Assembly: GCA_020636535.1 (NCBI GenBank) | Contig: JACJXT010000012.1 | Span: 1-64,000 of the forward strand | Origin: Chitinophagales bacterium | GTDB lineage: Bacteria > Bacteroidota > Bacteroidia > Chitinophagales > JADIYW01 | Direction of reading: 5' to 3' | DNA: 64,000 bases | Part shown: positions 15,894 to 26,900 of the stretch, piece after piece | How the letters are laid out: every line of letters begins with the position of its first letter | How positions within the stretch are numbered: the first letter of the stretch is position 1 | The notes under the pieces: model-generated | What the model was told of the DNA's origin: nothing | The model's input: the letters and a program-made list of their open reading frames with translations, nothing else | Databases searched by the model: none | Translations under genes and position numbers: made by a program

Positions 15894-18272
15894 TTATGCT
15901 TTCTTCAAAATCAATTCGTGTTGTTTGTGTTGCTCTACTTTATTTCTAGTAAAACACATTGGTATAAACTCGCCTTTAAACCATTTCCTCAATTGGTTTT
16001 TGTAGTACGGACTAGCCATATTGCCACTGTTTCCTAATGGCATAATAATTTTAGAATTATCAAAATCGCTGAAATCTATAATTTGACGATAAGAAGCAGA
16101 ACCTAATTCACCACCAAATCCTTCATCATTTATAGTAAAAGTTTGAAAAGGGGTGTCGGTGTCGCCACCAATTTCGTAAGGACCAACATCGAATATTTTT
16201 TTGAGTGCTGGCACTACAGTAAATGCATGAGGAAAAACGATAGCGTGTAATCTTCCCCAATTCCATTTTTTCAAATCTGTTCCATAATTAATTTTCAACC
16301 AATCAACAGCATCTTTAAAACCATCGATTAGTAATTTTTCTTTACCACCACTTGCAGCCAACCACACCGAATTTGGATTGTCTAACACTCTAAATAAGGC
16401 AGTGGTATTATGTCCAATAAATGCATTGATTGGTGCATAGATTGCATGAAAACCATGACCTAGATATTCTCTAATGAGTTCTTTATCTTGAATCATATTT
16501 CTATACATTCGTTTTACAATCATTTGTTTACTTACTTTGTATAAAGAACCTTCTATTTCGTTTGGGTCTAAAACGCCATTCCAAGCCAAAAGTTTATCTA
16601 ACAATTGCTGTAACTCTGCATTTGGCATGATAATATCTTTAAAGTACGATTTATATTGAACTGTTGGCGTACAAAACCAGTCCATTTGCATTTCTGTAAA
16701 ATCTGCAATACCCACTTTATTTTTGCTGTCCATCATTTTGGTTAAACGATTGGCTCTATAACCATTCATATAAATATCGCCTAAGAAATATTCATATTCG
16801 TTGCTTTGTATTTTATTATTGGCTGTAATAATATATCCTTTTGATGGATTTAAAGCATGTGGCATTTTTTCAAACGGTACAAATTCTTTCCACTGATTTT
16901 CTTTTAGCGAACCATCTTGTGGAACAGCTGCAAATTGTTTATCTCTAATGGGCACTTTACCAGAGTTATAGTAGCCAATATTTTCTTCTTTGTCGGCATA
17001 TACAATATTTAAACCTGGTGCTGTTATACATTTTACAGCAGTTTTAAAGTCGTCCCAATTTTTAGCTCTGTCTAAATCGAACCAACCTTGAAATGACAAA
17101 CCTGGACGAAAGGCCATAGAACATAAACTCAGTTGTTGATGATTGTGATTGGTAATATCTGACACAATAACACCTCTATCTGTAGCATATACTTTTTCTA
17201 CATGTGGAATTTTCTGATCTTTTATTTGTATTTTTTCTTCATATATGATAGTATCTTTTATTGCTCCATCATATTCGTAATGTAGCAATGAATCATCAGT
17301 GAATTTTTCAATATATATATCTTCTAAATCTGTATATGACAAAGTAATTCCCCAAGCAATATGTTGATTGTGACCAATTAGAATAGAAGGTAAAGCTGGA
17401 ACAGAAACACCAGTTACATTAAAATCTTCACTTTCTGAAACAATATGCATTTGGTACCAAATATTTGGATTTTTTAATGTTAGATGTGGATCATTACACA
17501 AGAAAGGTTTTCCAGTTTTAGTTAAACTACCATGAACAGACCATGCATTGCTGCCATTTATTCGTGGAAAAAACGCTCCATCTAAAGCACGAAATTTTCC
17601 ATCGACAGTAAAGGCATTGATTTCAATATCATTTGGTAAAGTAACTGGATTGTATTTTGGATATGGATTGTCGATTTCTTCAGCAGCTTCTACTCCAATC
17701 TTAGCAATAAGTTTAGCACGCATAATTTCGTCATACCAACCAAAAGTCATTAAAGAAATGAGCATTCTTCCAAAAGAAGCTACATCTATTGGATGCCAAT
17801 CTTCTGGTTGATGTTTTAGAATAGCAAACTCAACTGGTAATTTAGATTCTTTATGGTGAATAAATGCGTTGATACCATCACAATATCGTTTAATGAGATT
17901 TTGTACTTCTTCCGATAATAAATCCCAATCTTGTTTAGCAATTCTTTCATAACCTAAAGTCCTTGCTACTCTATCAGAATCTAAGGCATCTTTACCAAGG
18001 AACTCGCTTAGCTTACCACGAGCTGCTTTTCTGTTGAGTTCCATTTGCCACAACCTATCTTGTGCATGCACAAAACCTTGAGCAAAAATAGCATCGGAAA
18101 TGGTATTGGCGTACACATGAGGAATTCCCCACTCATCTCTTATAATATCAATATTTTCGCCTATATTATCAATATATATGTTACCATCTAATTTTGGTAA
18201 TCTGGCTCTACTTGCAATATGTTTGGTAAAAGGTTTTCCAACAGCACCAGCAATTTCGTCTAATAATGACAT
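15894..18272 (-). CDS. Penicillin acylase family protein (Ntn hydrolase)
   Basis: 792 aa. Members cleave amide-linked acyl groups (penicillins, N-acyl-homoserine lactones, other N-acyl amides). The proenzyme layout is visible: alpha-chain motif RDEWGIPHVYA and FAQGFVHAQDRLWQME, a spacer, then NGSNAWSV with Ser241 as the predicted autoprocessing nucleophile at the start of the beta chain, followed by NDPHL. Most relatives are periplasmic, but this protein begins MSLLDEIAGAVGKPF and shows no signal peptide, so it may be cytosolic or exported in another way. Acetoacetyl-CoA synthetase lies 63 nt upstream in the same direction. The substrate is unknown. Confidence 0.88.
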   Translation of the reverse strand: MSLLDEIAGAVGKPFTKHIASRARLPKLDGNIYIDNIGENIDIIRDEWGIPHVYANTISDAIFAQGFVHAQDRLWQMELNRKAARGKLSEFLGKDALDSDRVARTLGYERIAKQDWDLLSEEVQNLIKRYCDGINAFIHHKESKLPVEFAILKHQPEDWHPIDVASFGRMLISLMTFGWYDEIMRAKLIAKIGVEAAEEIDNPYPKYNPVTLPNDIEINAFTVDGKFRALDGAFFPRINGSNAWSVHGSLTKTGKPFLCNDPHLTLKNPNIWYQMHIVSESEDFNVTGVSVPALPSILIGHNQHIAWGITLSYTDLEDIYIEKFTDDSLLHYEYDGAIKDTIIYEEKIQIKDQKIPHVEKVYATDRGVIVSDITNHNHQQLSLCSMAFRPGLSFQGWFDLDRAKNWDDFKTAVKCITAPGLNIVYADKEENIGYYNSGKVPIRDKQFAAVPQDGSLKENQWKEFVPFEKMPHALNPSKGYIITANNKIQSNEYEYFLGDIYMNGYRANRLTKMMDSKNKVGIADFTEMQMDWFCTPTVQYKSYFKDIIMPNAELQQLLDKLLAWNGVLDPNEIEGSLYKVSKQMIVKRMYRNMIQDKELIREYLGHGFHAIYAPINAFIGHNTTALFRVLDNPNSVWLAASGGKEKLLIDGFKDAVDWLKINYGTDLKKWNWGRLHAIVFPHAFTVVPALKKIFDVGPYEIGGDTDTPFQTFTINDEGFGGELGSASYRQIIDFSDFDNSKIIMPLGNSGNMASPYYKNQLRKWFKGEFIPMCFTRNKVEQHKQHELILKKA

Positions 18273-18335
18273 ATTATCCTTTTTAGTGATGTAAAAGTAA
18301 ACATTCTCACCATAAATAAGGATTAAATGTAAAAA

Positions 18336-20288
18336 TTATGTGTTTTGATTGTTATACCAATCTACAAAATCATTTAGTGATAATGGATTACGCATAGTAT
18401 CTAAGGAAGCTGCTTTTGATTTTTCAGTTCCATTAAATATTTTTTTGATGGCAATTTCCATTTTCTTTCCTGAAATGGTATAAGGTACATCAGATACTTG
18501 AAAAATTGCATCTGGAATATGTCTTGGTGAATACTTGTTTTTAAGTGTCTGTTTGATTTCGAGCTTAATTTCCTCTGACAAAGCTGCATCATTATTCATC
18601 ACTACAAATAATGGCATAAAATAACTTCCATCTGCTTGTTCATTACAAATAACTAAACAGTCTTTTATTGCATCGATGCTTTCTACAGCACTATAAATTT
18701 CTGCTGTGCCAATGCGTACACCATCTCTGTTTAGTGTAGCATCACTTCTACCGAAAATAATAATTCCATTGTGTTTGGTAATTTTAATCCAATCGCCATG
18801 TTGCCAAACTTGTTTTCCGTTTTCATAGTAAGAAGACAAATATTTTTCATTATTATTATCATTCCAAAAATATAAAGGCATAGATGGCATTGGTTGTGTA
18901 ATCATTAGTTCGCCTAATTCGTCTACTACAGATTTTCCGTCTTCGTTCCATGCTTCGATAGCAGCACCTAACATTTTACATTGAATTTCACCTTCGTACA
19001 CTGGCAACATCGGACAACCACCAACAAATGCACTGCATACATCTGTTCCTCCACTAATAGAAACCAATACAATATCGTTTTTTACTGCGTCATAAATCCA
19101 ACGAAAACCTTCGTTTGGTAAAGGTGAACCTGTAGAACCAATGGTAATTAATGCAGAAAAATCATAGGTAGATAAATCTAAATTGTTTTTCATACTGTTG
19201 ATGTGAAATGCAGCACCAACGCCAAAATGATTTATTTTTTGGTTAGCTACGAATTTCCATAAATTATATAAATCTGGATATGCTGGCGAACCATCATAAA
19301 TACATAGTGTAGCACCACATAATAAAGAAGACAATGCATAATTCCACATCATCCAACCTGTAGTAGAGTACCATAAAAATCGGTCGCCTTTTTTTACATT
19401 TTGATGCAATGCCAATGCTTTGTAGTGTTCTAATAAATTACCACCAGTACTATGTGTAATGGCTTTTGGTTTTCCTGTAGTACCAGAAGAGTATAAAATC
19501 CATATTGGATGATTAAAATCGACTGCTGTAAATTTTAATTCTGTAACAACATCTTTTTCTATAACACTTTTCCAAGTTGTAGTGTTTGGTACGATAGCAT
19601 TGCCAATAATTAAAGTATTGACGAGTGATGGTAATTGTGATTTTATTTGTTCTATCTCTGCTATTTTATCATATACTTTATCATTATAAGTATAATATTG
19701 TGCTGCAATAAAAATTTTAGGTGCTATTTGTTCAAATCTATTCAGTACGCTTTCTGTTCCAAAATCTGGAGAACAACATGACCAAATTGCACCTATACTA
19801 TTAACTGCCAAAAATGCTACAATACTCTCAATATTATAAGGAAGAAAACCAACTACCCTATCTCCTACACCAATGCCATTTTCTAACAAATAAGCTTGAA
19901 CTTTAATCACCTGAGTTTTTAATTCGCTCCAAGAAAGTGTTATTGTTTTTTGATTTTCACATTGATAGATTATAGCAGGAACATCATCAGTATAGTTTCT
20001 AAAAATATGTTCTGCATAACTTAGTGTAGCACCATTAAACCACGAAGCACCAAATACATCATTGTTCTGTTGTTCTAGTACACTTGTATAGTTTTGATGA
20101 AACTCAATATTAAAATAATCGGCAATGCTTTTCCAAAACAATTCTAAATTATCTACTGACCATTGGTGAACATCAAAATAATTATTATATTGTAATTTAT
20201 ATTTATTATTAATATATTGTATATAATTATATAAATTTGTTTTTCCTATAAATAATGGATTGGGTTGCCATAATTTTGAGTTGCTCAT
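18336..20288 (-). CDS. Acetoacetyl-CoA synthetase
   Basis: 650 aa. Activates acetoacetate to acetoacetyl-CoA with ATP. An ANL-superfamily enzyme: AMP-binding motif YSSGTTGKPKAITHS near 265-280, ISGGTDVCSAFVGG, the hinge region FGRSDATLNRDGVRIGTAE, and the C-terminal catalytic Lys segment SGKKMEIAIKKI. The acetoacetyl-CoA synthetase N-terminal features (QWSVDNLELFWKSI and ASWFNGATLSYAEHIF) and the length of about 650 aa separate it from acetyl-CoA synthetase. The penicillin-acylase-family gene follows in the same direction. It may allow use of ketone bodies or PHB breakdown products. Confidence 0.92.
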   Translation of the reverse strand: MSNSKLWQPNPLFIGKTNLYNYIQYINNKYKLQYNNYFDVHQWSVDNLELFWKSIADYFNIEFHQNYTSVLEQQNNDVFGASWFNGATLSYAEHIFRNYTDDVPAIIYQCENQKTITLSWSELKTQVIKVQAYLLENGIGVGDRVVGFLPYNIESIVAFLAVNSIGAIWSCCSPDFGTESVLNRFEQIAPKIFIAAQYYTYNDKVYDKIAEIEQIKSQLPSLVNTLIIGNAIVPNTTTWKSVIEKDVVTELKFTAVDFNHPIWILYSSGTTGKPKAITHSTGGNLLEHYKALALHQNVKKGDRFLWYSTTGWMMWNYALSSLLCGATLCIYDGSPAYPDLYNLWKFVANQKINHFGVGAAFHINSMKNNLDLSTYDFSALITIGSTGSPLPNEGFRWIYDAVKNDIVLVSISGGTDVCSAFVGGCPMLPVYEGEIQCKMLGAAIEAWNEDGKSVVDELGELMITQPMPSMPLYFWNDNNNEKYLSSYYENGKQVWQHGDWIKITKHNGIIIFGRSDATLNRDGVRIGTAEIYSAVESIDAIKDCLVICNEQADGSYFMPLFVVMNNDAALSEEIKLEIKQTLKNKYSPRHIPDAIFQVSDVPYTISGKKMEIAIKKIFNGTEKSKAASLDTMRNPLSLNDFVDWYNNQNT

Positions 20289-20367
20289 AGTGGAAATAAA
20301 AATACAAAATTATTGGGTTTTATTGGAGTGTATAAATGTAAGAAGCATTCAATTTTAAGATGGTAAG

Positions 20368-20400
20368 AAAAAAAACTGGTCGGTTAAGAAACCGACCAGT
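20368..20400 (-). terminator. Intrinsic terminator of the FKBP gene pair
   Basis: An 11-bp perfect stem, ACTGGTCGGTT (20375-20385) with AACCGACCAGT (20390-20400), and a 4-base loop. On the minus strand it is followed by a run of T (the complement of the A-run at 20368-20374). It lies about 50 bases past the end of the downstream FKBP gene. Confidence 0.8.
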
Positions 20401-20450
20401 AAGTATTTAAAAATATTTATCAAGTAATAATGCTTGACAAAGTGGAAATA

Positions 20451-21230
20451 TTATTTTCCAGCTGCTGCTTGTTGCTCAATCATTTTTTGCAAGTCTTCTT
20501 GACTGAATTGAGGTTCTTTAGCTTTTTCAATAGACAATAATTCTACTTCAAAAATTAAAGGTTCGTTTGGTCCAATGCCACCTTGTGGTTGTCCACTAGC
20601 ACCATAAGCTAAATCTGCAGGAACATAAAATTTATATTTAGAACCAACAGGCATTAACTGTAAACCTTCTGTCCAACCTTTGATAACTTGACCTAAAGGA
20701 AACTCAACTGGTTCACCTCTTTCTACAGAACTATCAAAAACAGTTCCATCTAATAAAGTTCCAGTATAATGTACTTTTACATTATCTGTAGCAGTAGGTT
20801 TTGGTCCTGTACCTTCTGTAATTACTTCGTACTGTAAACCACTAGCAGTAGTTTTTACACCAGCTTTCTTTGCGTTTTTCTCTAAGAATGCTTTTCCTTT
20901 TTTCTCATTATCCAATCCTTGTTGGTATACTTCTGGATTAAACTTACGCATTAAAACACCTTCAATTTCTTTCTCATCTACACTCAATTTTCCATCTTGG
21001 TACATTTCATACATTGCTTTTGCCAATGCCATAAAATTGATGTTAGAATCGGTTTGTTTTAACGAATTAAGTTGCATTTGCATAGCAATTTGAGCACCAA
21101 TTGCATACGCTACAGAATCGTCTGTTGTTTTTAATTTGTAACTCTTTAACTCATTAGAGCCACCAGATTTACATGCAGTAAAAGCAATAGCAATAACTGC
21201 TGCAATAAATAAAATTGTAATTTTTTTCAT
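20451..21230 (-). CDS. FKBP-type peptidyl-prolyl isomerase, lipoprotein
   Basis: 259 aa. A signal peptide with lipobox (IAFTAC, Cys at about residue 20) places it on the outer or inner membrane facing the periplasm. The N-terminal helical region DSVAYAIGAQIAMQMQ is the Mip/FkpA dimerisation type. The FKBP fold follows from about 125 to 235: VKVHYTGTLLDGTVFDSS, FPLGQVIKGWTEGLQLM, and the end strand LIFEVELLSIE. It assists folding of exported proteins. It forms a tandem pair with the gene 30 nt upstream, with which it shares the same domain order, so it probably arose by duplication. Confidence 0.93.
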   Translation of the reverse strand: MKKITILFIAAVIAIAFTACKSGGSNELKSYKLKTTDDSVAYAIGAQIAMQMQLNSLKQTDSNINFMALAKAMYEMYQDGKLSVDEKEIEGVLMRKFNPEVYQQGLDNEKKGKAFLEKNAKKAGVKTTASGLQYEVITEGTGPKPTATDNVKVHYTGTLLDGTVFDSSVERGEPVEFPLGQVIKGWTEGLQLMPVGSKYKFYVPADLAYGASGQPQGGIGPNEPLIFEVELLSIEKAKEPQFSQEDLQKMIEQQAAAGK

Positions 21231-21260
21231 TTGGTTATAATCGATTTAATGTTTTAAATA

Positions 21261-22037
21261 TTAATGTTGGTGATTTGGATCTGAATGATCATGTTCGTCT
21301 TCTATTTGAAAACTTGGAACTTGAGCTGGTTCATTACTTGGCTCAATACTAATTAACTCAACCTCAAAAATTAATGGCTCATTTGGTCCAATTACTGGTG
21401 GACTTCCATACTCACCATAAGCTAAATTACTTGGCAATAAAAATTTATATTTAGAACCAACATTCATTAATTGAACGCCTTCTGTCCAACCTTTAATTAC
21501 TTGATTTAAAGGAAACTTAGCCGTTTGACCTCTTTTAATAGAACTATCAAATTCAGTTCCATCTAATAAAGTGCCTACATAATGTACTTCTACTACATCT
21601 GTAGCTTTTGGTTTAGCACCAGTACCTTGTTTTAAAACTTCGTATTGTATTCCAGACGCTGTAGATTTTACGCCTGGTTTTTTTAAATTATCTGCAAAAT
21701 AAGCAGCTACTTCTTTATTTTTTTCAGCTGCTTTAAGTGCTTGTTGAGCTGTAAAATAATTTTGCAAAATTACTTGTGCTGTATCTTCTTTTATTAATGG
21801 TTGTGCTTTACCATAAGCATGTTTCATTCCTAGTGCAATTCCGTCGGCACTTGGTTTATCGACTGTATTATTAGACAAGTCTTTTCCTATTTGCAGACCT
21901 AATAAATAGCCGATAGTATCTGCTAATGTATTTAGTTGTGGTTTGCTAGGTTGTACTTGTTTTTTATTTTCTTTTTGCTCTGCAAATGATGCAACAGCTA
22001 AAGCAATTATGGTAAAAAATAGTAATGTTCTTTTCAT
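21261..22037 (-). CDS. FKBP-type peptidyl-prolyl isomerase, periplasmic
   Basis: 258 aa. The signal peptide (MKRTLLFFTIIALAVASFAEQ) has no lipobox, so it is probably soluble in the periplasm. It has an N-terminal FkpA-like helical domain (DTIGYLLGLQIGKDLSNN), an FKBP domain at about 130-235 (VEVHYVGTLLDGTEFDSS, FPLNQVIKGWTEGVQLM), and a His/Asp-rich tail (DEHDHSDPNHQH) that could bind metal, a SlyD-like feature. It is the first gene of the two-gene FKBP operon; its promoter box is at 22055-22062. Confidence 0.93.
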   Translation of the reverse strand: MKRTLLFFTIIALAVASFAEQKENKKQVQPSKPQLNTLADTIGYLLGLQIGKDLSNNTVDKPSADGIALGMKHAYGKAQPLIKEDTAQVILQNYFTAQQALKAAEKNKEVAAYFADNLKKPGVKSTASGIQYEVLKQGTGAKPKATDVVEVHYVGTLLDGTEFDSSIKRGQTAKFPLNQVIKGWTEGVQLMNVGSKYKFLLPSNLAYGEYGSPPVIGPNEPLIFEVELISIEPSNEPAQVPSFQIEDEHDHSDPNHQH

Positions 22038-22054
22038 GATTAAAATTTAGAGTT

Positions 22055-22062
22055 CAAAAATA
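22055..22062 (-). promoter_or_regulatory. -7 promoter box of the FKBP operon
   Basis: On the minus strand this reads TATTTTTG (TAnnTTTG), 17 nt before the ATG at 22037. Confidence 0.55.
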
Positions 22063-22104
22063 AGATTTCTATTATCAAATAAAATTTATTAATTGTTAAT
22101 TTGC

Positions 22105-23223
22105 TTATAATATCATAGACAGTTTTTTCATTATTGGATACCAATAAACACCGCCTGTATCTGTGCCTAAACGAATGATGATAGTATTATTGGTTCTGTT
22201 GATGAGCATAATTTGTCCATTAAATCCAGCAGAATAAAAAATATCGTTATCTATATCATCTTCGCTATAATACCAACCCATACAATATTTTTCTGGTTCA
22301 ATACTTCGTTTGGTAGTATCGTTGCAATAATTAAGCCAAGATTTTGGTACTATCTGCTGACGATTAAATTTGCCATTATGCAAGACCATCAATCCAAATT
22401 TAGCTAAATCTCGTGCAGAAATATTTAATCCACCATAATACTTAGGAATTTTATTGATTTTACTGTCTACTGCAAAATACGCAGAATCTTGAGCTCCGAT
22501 TTTATTCCAAATATTATCGTAGAAAAAATCGACATACTTTTTATTAGGTGTTGATTTTCTAATGCACTCTCCTAATATTTGTGTATCGATAGATTTATAA
22601 ACGAATTTTTCGCCTGGACGATATTTGAATTTTGCATTGTTAATGGCTTGTGTAACATTTTGCAGATAATAGAATTTTAGTGTTTGGTATAGATTTCCGT
22701 ACTCATCGTAGTTAATTCCAGATTTCATTTGACATAAATCGTATAGTGTTAAACTATCAAACATTGGATTTTTGTTTGGAAAGAAATAAGACACTGGTTC
22801 GTTAATGCTTTTAATTAAACCTTGTTCAATAGCAATACCTAACGATGCTGTAATAAAAACTTTAGTTGACGAGAATATTTGCGTATTATCGCCTTCTTTA
22901 ACTCCGTTTAAATATCGTTTAAAAATTAGAGAATCATTTCGTAGCACCAAAAAAGAAGTTGTGTGCGAGTTTTGTAAGAAAATATCAGTATATAAATATT
23001 TGTGATAATTTATGCTATCGCACCATAAAGATAAATCTGGCAAGGCAATATTTGCTTCTTTTAAGTGATATGGTTTTGTTGCTGTAGGAATATCGATTGT
23101 ATTATAAAAATTACCATCGAAAATACTTGGAACGCGAAGTGTTTTGTTAAACTTAAAAACCAGTATACTTGTAATTAATACTATTAATAATGTAATTATT
23201 TTTAAAACACTTATTTTTTTCAT
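22105..23223 (-). CDS. Serine hydrolase, beta-lactamase class C / transpeptidase-like fold
   Basis: 372 aa. One N-terminal membrane or signal segment (about residues 7-23). It has the SxxK motif SSTK (within IFSSTKVFITASLGIAIEQG), then YKS (within FVYKSIDTQILGE) as the YxN-type motif, and SAGFNGQ near the C-terminus in the place of KTG. These fit the beta-lactamase / EstB / D-aminopeptidase superfamily, and activity on peptidoglycan or esters is possible. Its ATG overlaps the stop of the upstream barrel protein by 4 nt (ATGA), so the two are translationally coupled. Confidence 0.85.
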   Translation of the reverse strand: MKKISVLKIITLLIVLITSILVFKFNKTLRVPSIFDGNFYNTIDIPTATKPYHLKEANIALPDLSLWCDSINYHKYLYTDIFLQNSHTTSFLVLRNDSLIFKRYLNGVKEGDNTQIFSSTKVFITASLGIAIEQGLIKSINEPVSYFFPNKNPMFDSLTLYDLCQMKSGINYDEYGNLYQTLKFYYLQNVTQAINNAKFKYRPGEKFVYKSIDTQILGECIRKSTPNKKYVDFFYDNIWNKIGAQDSAYFAVDSKINKIPKYYGGLNISARDLAKFGLMVLHNGKFNRQQIVPKSWLNYCNDTTKRSIEPEKYCMGWYYSEDDIDNDIFYSAGFNGQIMLINRTNNTIIIRLGTDTGGVYWYPIMKKLSMIL

Positions 23224-23930
23224 TTATCTAATAAAATATTTATTTGATAAACGAAACCAACGCTTAAATGAAAATTATTAAACGATACTTTTTTATAAGT
23301 TGATTGGTTGAATTGTTCGCTAAATCCTTTCTCTTTATATCGTAAATAATCGTATTGTGTGTTGAGTTGAAAGCCAAATTTATTTTTAATGAGATAGCGT
23401 ATCGTATTCTGAAAATTAAAATATATTTTCTTTCCTATATTATCATAATAATCATCGGCAGTATAGGACCCAATGGTAAATGATGGATGAATATGTAAAT
23501 TCTTGTTTTTTAAAAATCTAAACACATAGCCATTCTTAAATCCTAACATAAAAAACATGGCATTATTTTGAGATAACAGATTGCCATCGTCTGGATTTAT
23601 TTTATAATCTTTAATTGTAAAAAACTGATAGTGCATACCTGTATACCAATTATCTATAAAGTTAACTTGCATGTTTAAGTTAACATTAGAAGTTTTATAG
23701 TCTTTCTTTAGATTCAATACATTATTTCTGTCTGTCCAAGTTGGATTATTTTCGTTAAGTACGCCTTGAAAAATATCGTGCTGACTAATGGTTGGTGCGA
23801 ACACACCATAGTTGAAATCGAATAAAATATGAACATCATCAAAAATTATTCTTTTTGTAGCAGTAGAATCCTTTGCATTAACCGCTAAAGCAAGTATTAA
23901 AAATAGCAACAGTGTGGTACACTTATTCAT
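23220..23930 (-). CDS. Exported protein, probable outer-membrane beta-barrel
   Basis: 236 aa from the ATG at 23930. Signal peptide MNKCTTLLLFLILALAVNA. The rest has many amphipathic aromatic strands (WYTGMHYQFFTIKDYKI, FHLSVGFVYQINILL) and ends in a hydrophobic strand, like small barrels of Bacteroidota. I recognise no named family. The open frame extends to 23957, but that start lies inside the terminator hairpin. It is coupled to the serine hydrolase by an ATGA overlap. Confidence 0.6.
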   Translation of the reverse strand: MNKCTTLLLFLILALAVNAKDSTATKRIIFDDVHILFDFNYGVFAPTISQHDIFQGVLNENNPTWTDRNNVLNLKKDYKTSNVNLNMQVNFIDNWYTGMHYQFFTIKDYKINPDDGNLLSQNNAMFFMLGFKNGYVFRFLKNKNLHIHPSFTIGSYTADDYYDNIGKKIYFNFQNTIRYLIKNKFGFQLNTQYDYLRYKEKGFSEQFNQSTYKKVSFNNFHLSVGFVYQINILLDK

Positions 23931-23941
23931 TGTATAAAAAT

Positions 23942-23982
23942 AAAAAATCCCAAACACAAATTACTATGTTTGGGATTTTATT
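23942..23982 (-). terminator. Intrinsic terminator after the giant T9SS gene
   Basis: A 12-bp perfect stem, AAATCCCAAACA (23945-23956) with TGTTTGGGATTT (23967-23978), a 10-base loop, and A/T runs on both sides so it could work in either direction. It lies 15-55 bases past the stop of the 2576-aa gene and just upstream of the barrel gene, so that gene needs its own promoter or read-through. Confidence 0.8.
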
Positions 23983-23996
23983 AAAATAATAACAGT

Positions 23997-26900
23997 TTAA
24001 TTTTTAATCAACTTAACTTGGTTATTTAAAGTACCATCTTGATTATTCATTTGCAAGATATAGGTTCCTTTAGCTAGTACACTTAAGTCTAGAATTAATT
24101 TATTCAACCCTTCGTTAACTGCTTCTTGTTTATTCAACATTAGTTTACCTGTAGCATCATAAATATTAATGTTTAGGTTATTATTTGTAGTAGATTGATA
24201 ATCTATGTTTACAAATGCATTGGTTGGATTTGGATAAATGTTGGCAATAGCATCTTTAACTATATGATTTACATTAAGCAGTATAATATTACTGTATTCA
24301 TATGTACCATCATTATCTACTATTTTTAAGCGATAATAATTATTGCCAAGCAAAGGAGATTCATCATTAAAGTTATAAGAAAGCTCTGCACTACTATTTC
24401 CTGCAGCATCAACCTCACCTATTTGGTTAAAACCAACGCCATTTGGACTTCTTTCAATTATAAATTTATCTGTATTAATTTCAGAAGCTGTAATCCAATT
24501 TAATACATTTATCTGACCATCATTATAACCTGTAAATGATAATAATTCTACAGGAAGTGGCGAAACACTATAAGGACTTGCTCCTGTTGCACCAGTACCA
24601 CCAGACAAGCCAGGAATATTTCCATATTCTACATATTGTACTCCATTACACCATTCATTAGTTGGGTCGTCATCATGATCTTCAGCAGTTATAACACCAC
24701 ATCTTTGAACTGGAACACCTACATAAGTACCACTTGCATCCCATAAACTTTCACAACCAGTTTCTGAATACCCTGCAATTACAACTGTTGGTGTTACATG
24801 AATGGCAGGATCAAAGGCAATACCATTCTGAGATTTAAACCATTCAAATGGTTCGTAAACCGTTCCTGGATGAGTTGCTACAAAATTATTTGCAGCAGTA
24901 ATAATTGCTTGTTTTTCAGCATCTGTATAGTAAAATCTAACTAAAATATTATTAGAAATTGAACCAGATGTAATGTCAAAATCCCAATATCGTTTCATAG
25001 TATATTCAGCAAATAATCCTTCTTCTGCTGAAGAGTAAGTAGGTAATACTGTAATAGTAGCAGTACCTTCAAAGTTGTTACCATTTGGATATAATGATAA
25101 TATATATTTATCATCATCAGTTGATACAGTACCTTTATCATCATAATAATGTCTCCAACCATCTCTTGTAGTACAATATTTATCTGTACTAACTGTACTT
25201 GTAGCATATTCCCAAGTTCTTCCCTTACATCTTCTACCTACTTCTATAATTCCATCAAGTACTACCCTACCTTCATAAAGGAAGTTCTCTATTTGATAAT
25301 CTAACACAATATAATAAGTAGTATTTGGTAATAAGGCAGTACCACCTCCTAAATTATACCATATTGTATCATTTAAGATACCACCATTTCCGTGAGGACC
25401 AACCACATTAGAACCTACAGAACCACCACCACAATCTGTAAAGGTTTGACAGTTTTCTAATACGGCATTACTTGTGCCTGGCGTACAAGGTGTGCCAACT
25501 AGTTTATAAAGCGATAAATTAAAGCTTATAGAAGGAATAGCACTCAAACAAGCATCATTTACAGCAGGATTAGATAAATCTCTAGCCAAAGCATCTGTAT
25601 TGATATAAATATAATAATCATCGCAGAAATCTGCTGCTGCTGCTGTTGTAAATTTAAAATAAGAAGAGTGTTCTGGCATACCATCTCCAAAGCATGTATT
25701 TAGACCAGAACCAGGAACTGCACTATTTGGAGTTTCTCCTCCATTAGATTCTACACTCCAACAATAAGGAACATCTAAAGTCATATCTGTTGCATCAACA
25801 CAATCGTCAGCACTTTTTTGTTCAGAAACACAAAGTTTAAATGTTTTATCTTGTTCATTACCTGCTAAATCCCAAATTTGTAAATAAATATAATCACCAG
25901 GATTTGCACTTATGGAAAAGTCTGGATCTGTACCTCCACCAACACTACATTTTAAGTAAGTTAAATTAGCTGTTGAACCAGAAGATGGACCACTATAAGC
26001 AGCAATAGCTAATTCTGGATATCCATTCAAATCAAGATTAAACTCGTCATCTCCTTCTATTTTAATAAAGGTTTTTGTATTATTACCACAAGCAGGTGGA
26101 ACTTGGAATTTATACCAAACATCGCCACAATTTTGTGTACATGCAGGAATACCTGATGCATTAGCAATACCAATTAAATTTGGATTTGACCATGTTGGAT
26201 TATTACCAAACGAATATGCTCCTTGCCATGTTCCATTGCCATATTGACAAGTAGTGGTACTTATAGGCACTGTTGCTGCTGTAGCTGCTTCGTTATTAGT
26301 TGGAGCAGTATATGGTGTTTGATTGTCTTTAATATTAATTTCAAAATAACCATCTAAACCAATACCAGCAACGCCATCTACTTGTACATAATATGTATAA
26401 CCAGGTTTTAAACACAAAGGCGTTAACACTACTGTTGGATATAAACCATTTGCTAAAGAATTTGGTATAACTTGATAATCGTTATATTGTAATTTACTCC
26501 AGTTTGCTGCACTTGGATTTGGACAACCAGCTATAGTATTATCTATACTTGCATATGTATCATCAGAAAGTTCCCAAATGGTTACATCTGGTAAGAAGTA
26601 ATTAGTTGTAAATGGCACCCATGAATTTCCAGCAACTTCAACTGAAACATCAGCAGAAGCTGGAGCAACAAATTTATACCAAACAGATCTTTGAATACCA
26701 CCTGGATCTTGTTGTACTTCAAAATTTTCTAAAGTGGCACAAATATTATTATCATTTGGATAACCTGTATAACTACCAGTAATTGTTCCTGAAGCAGGCA
26801 ATAATTTAGCATTACAAATATTATCATTAGCAGGAGCCGAAGCTGTACCCATATTTTCTATTTCTAATGTAAAATAACCTTGTGTATTTAAACCACTACC

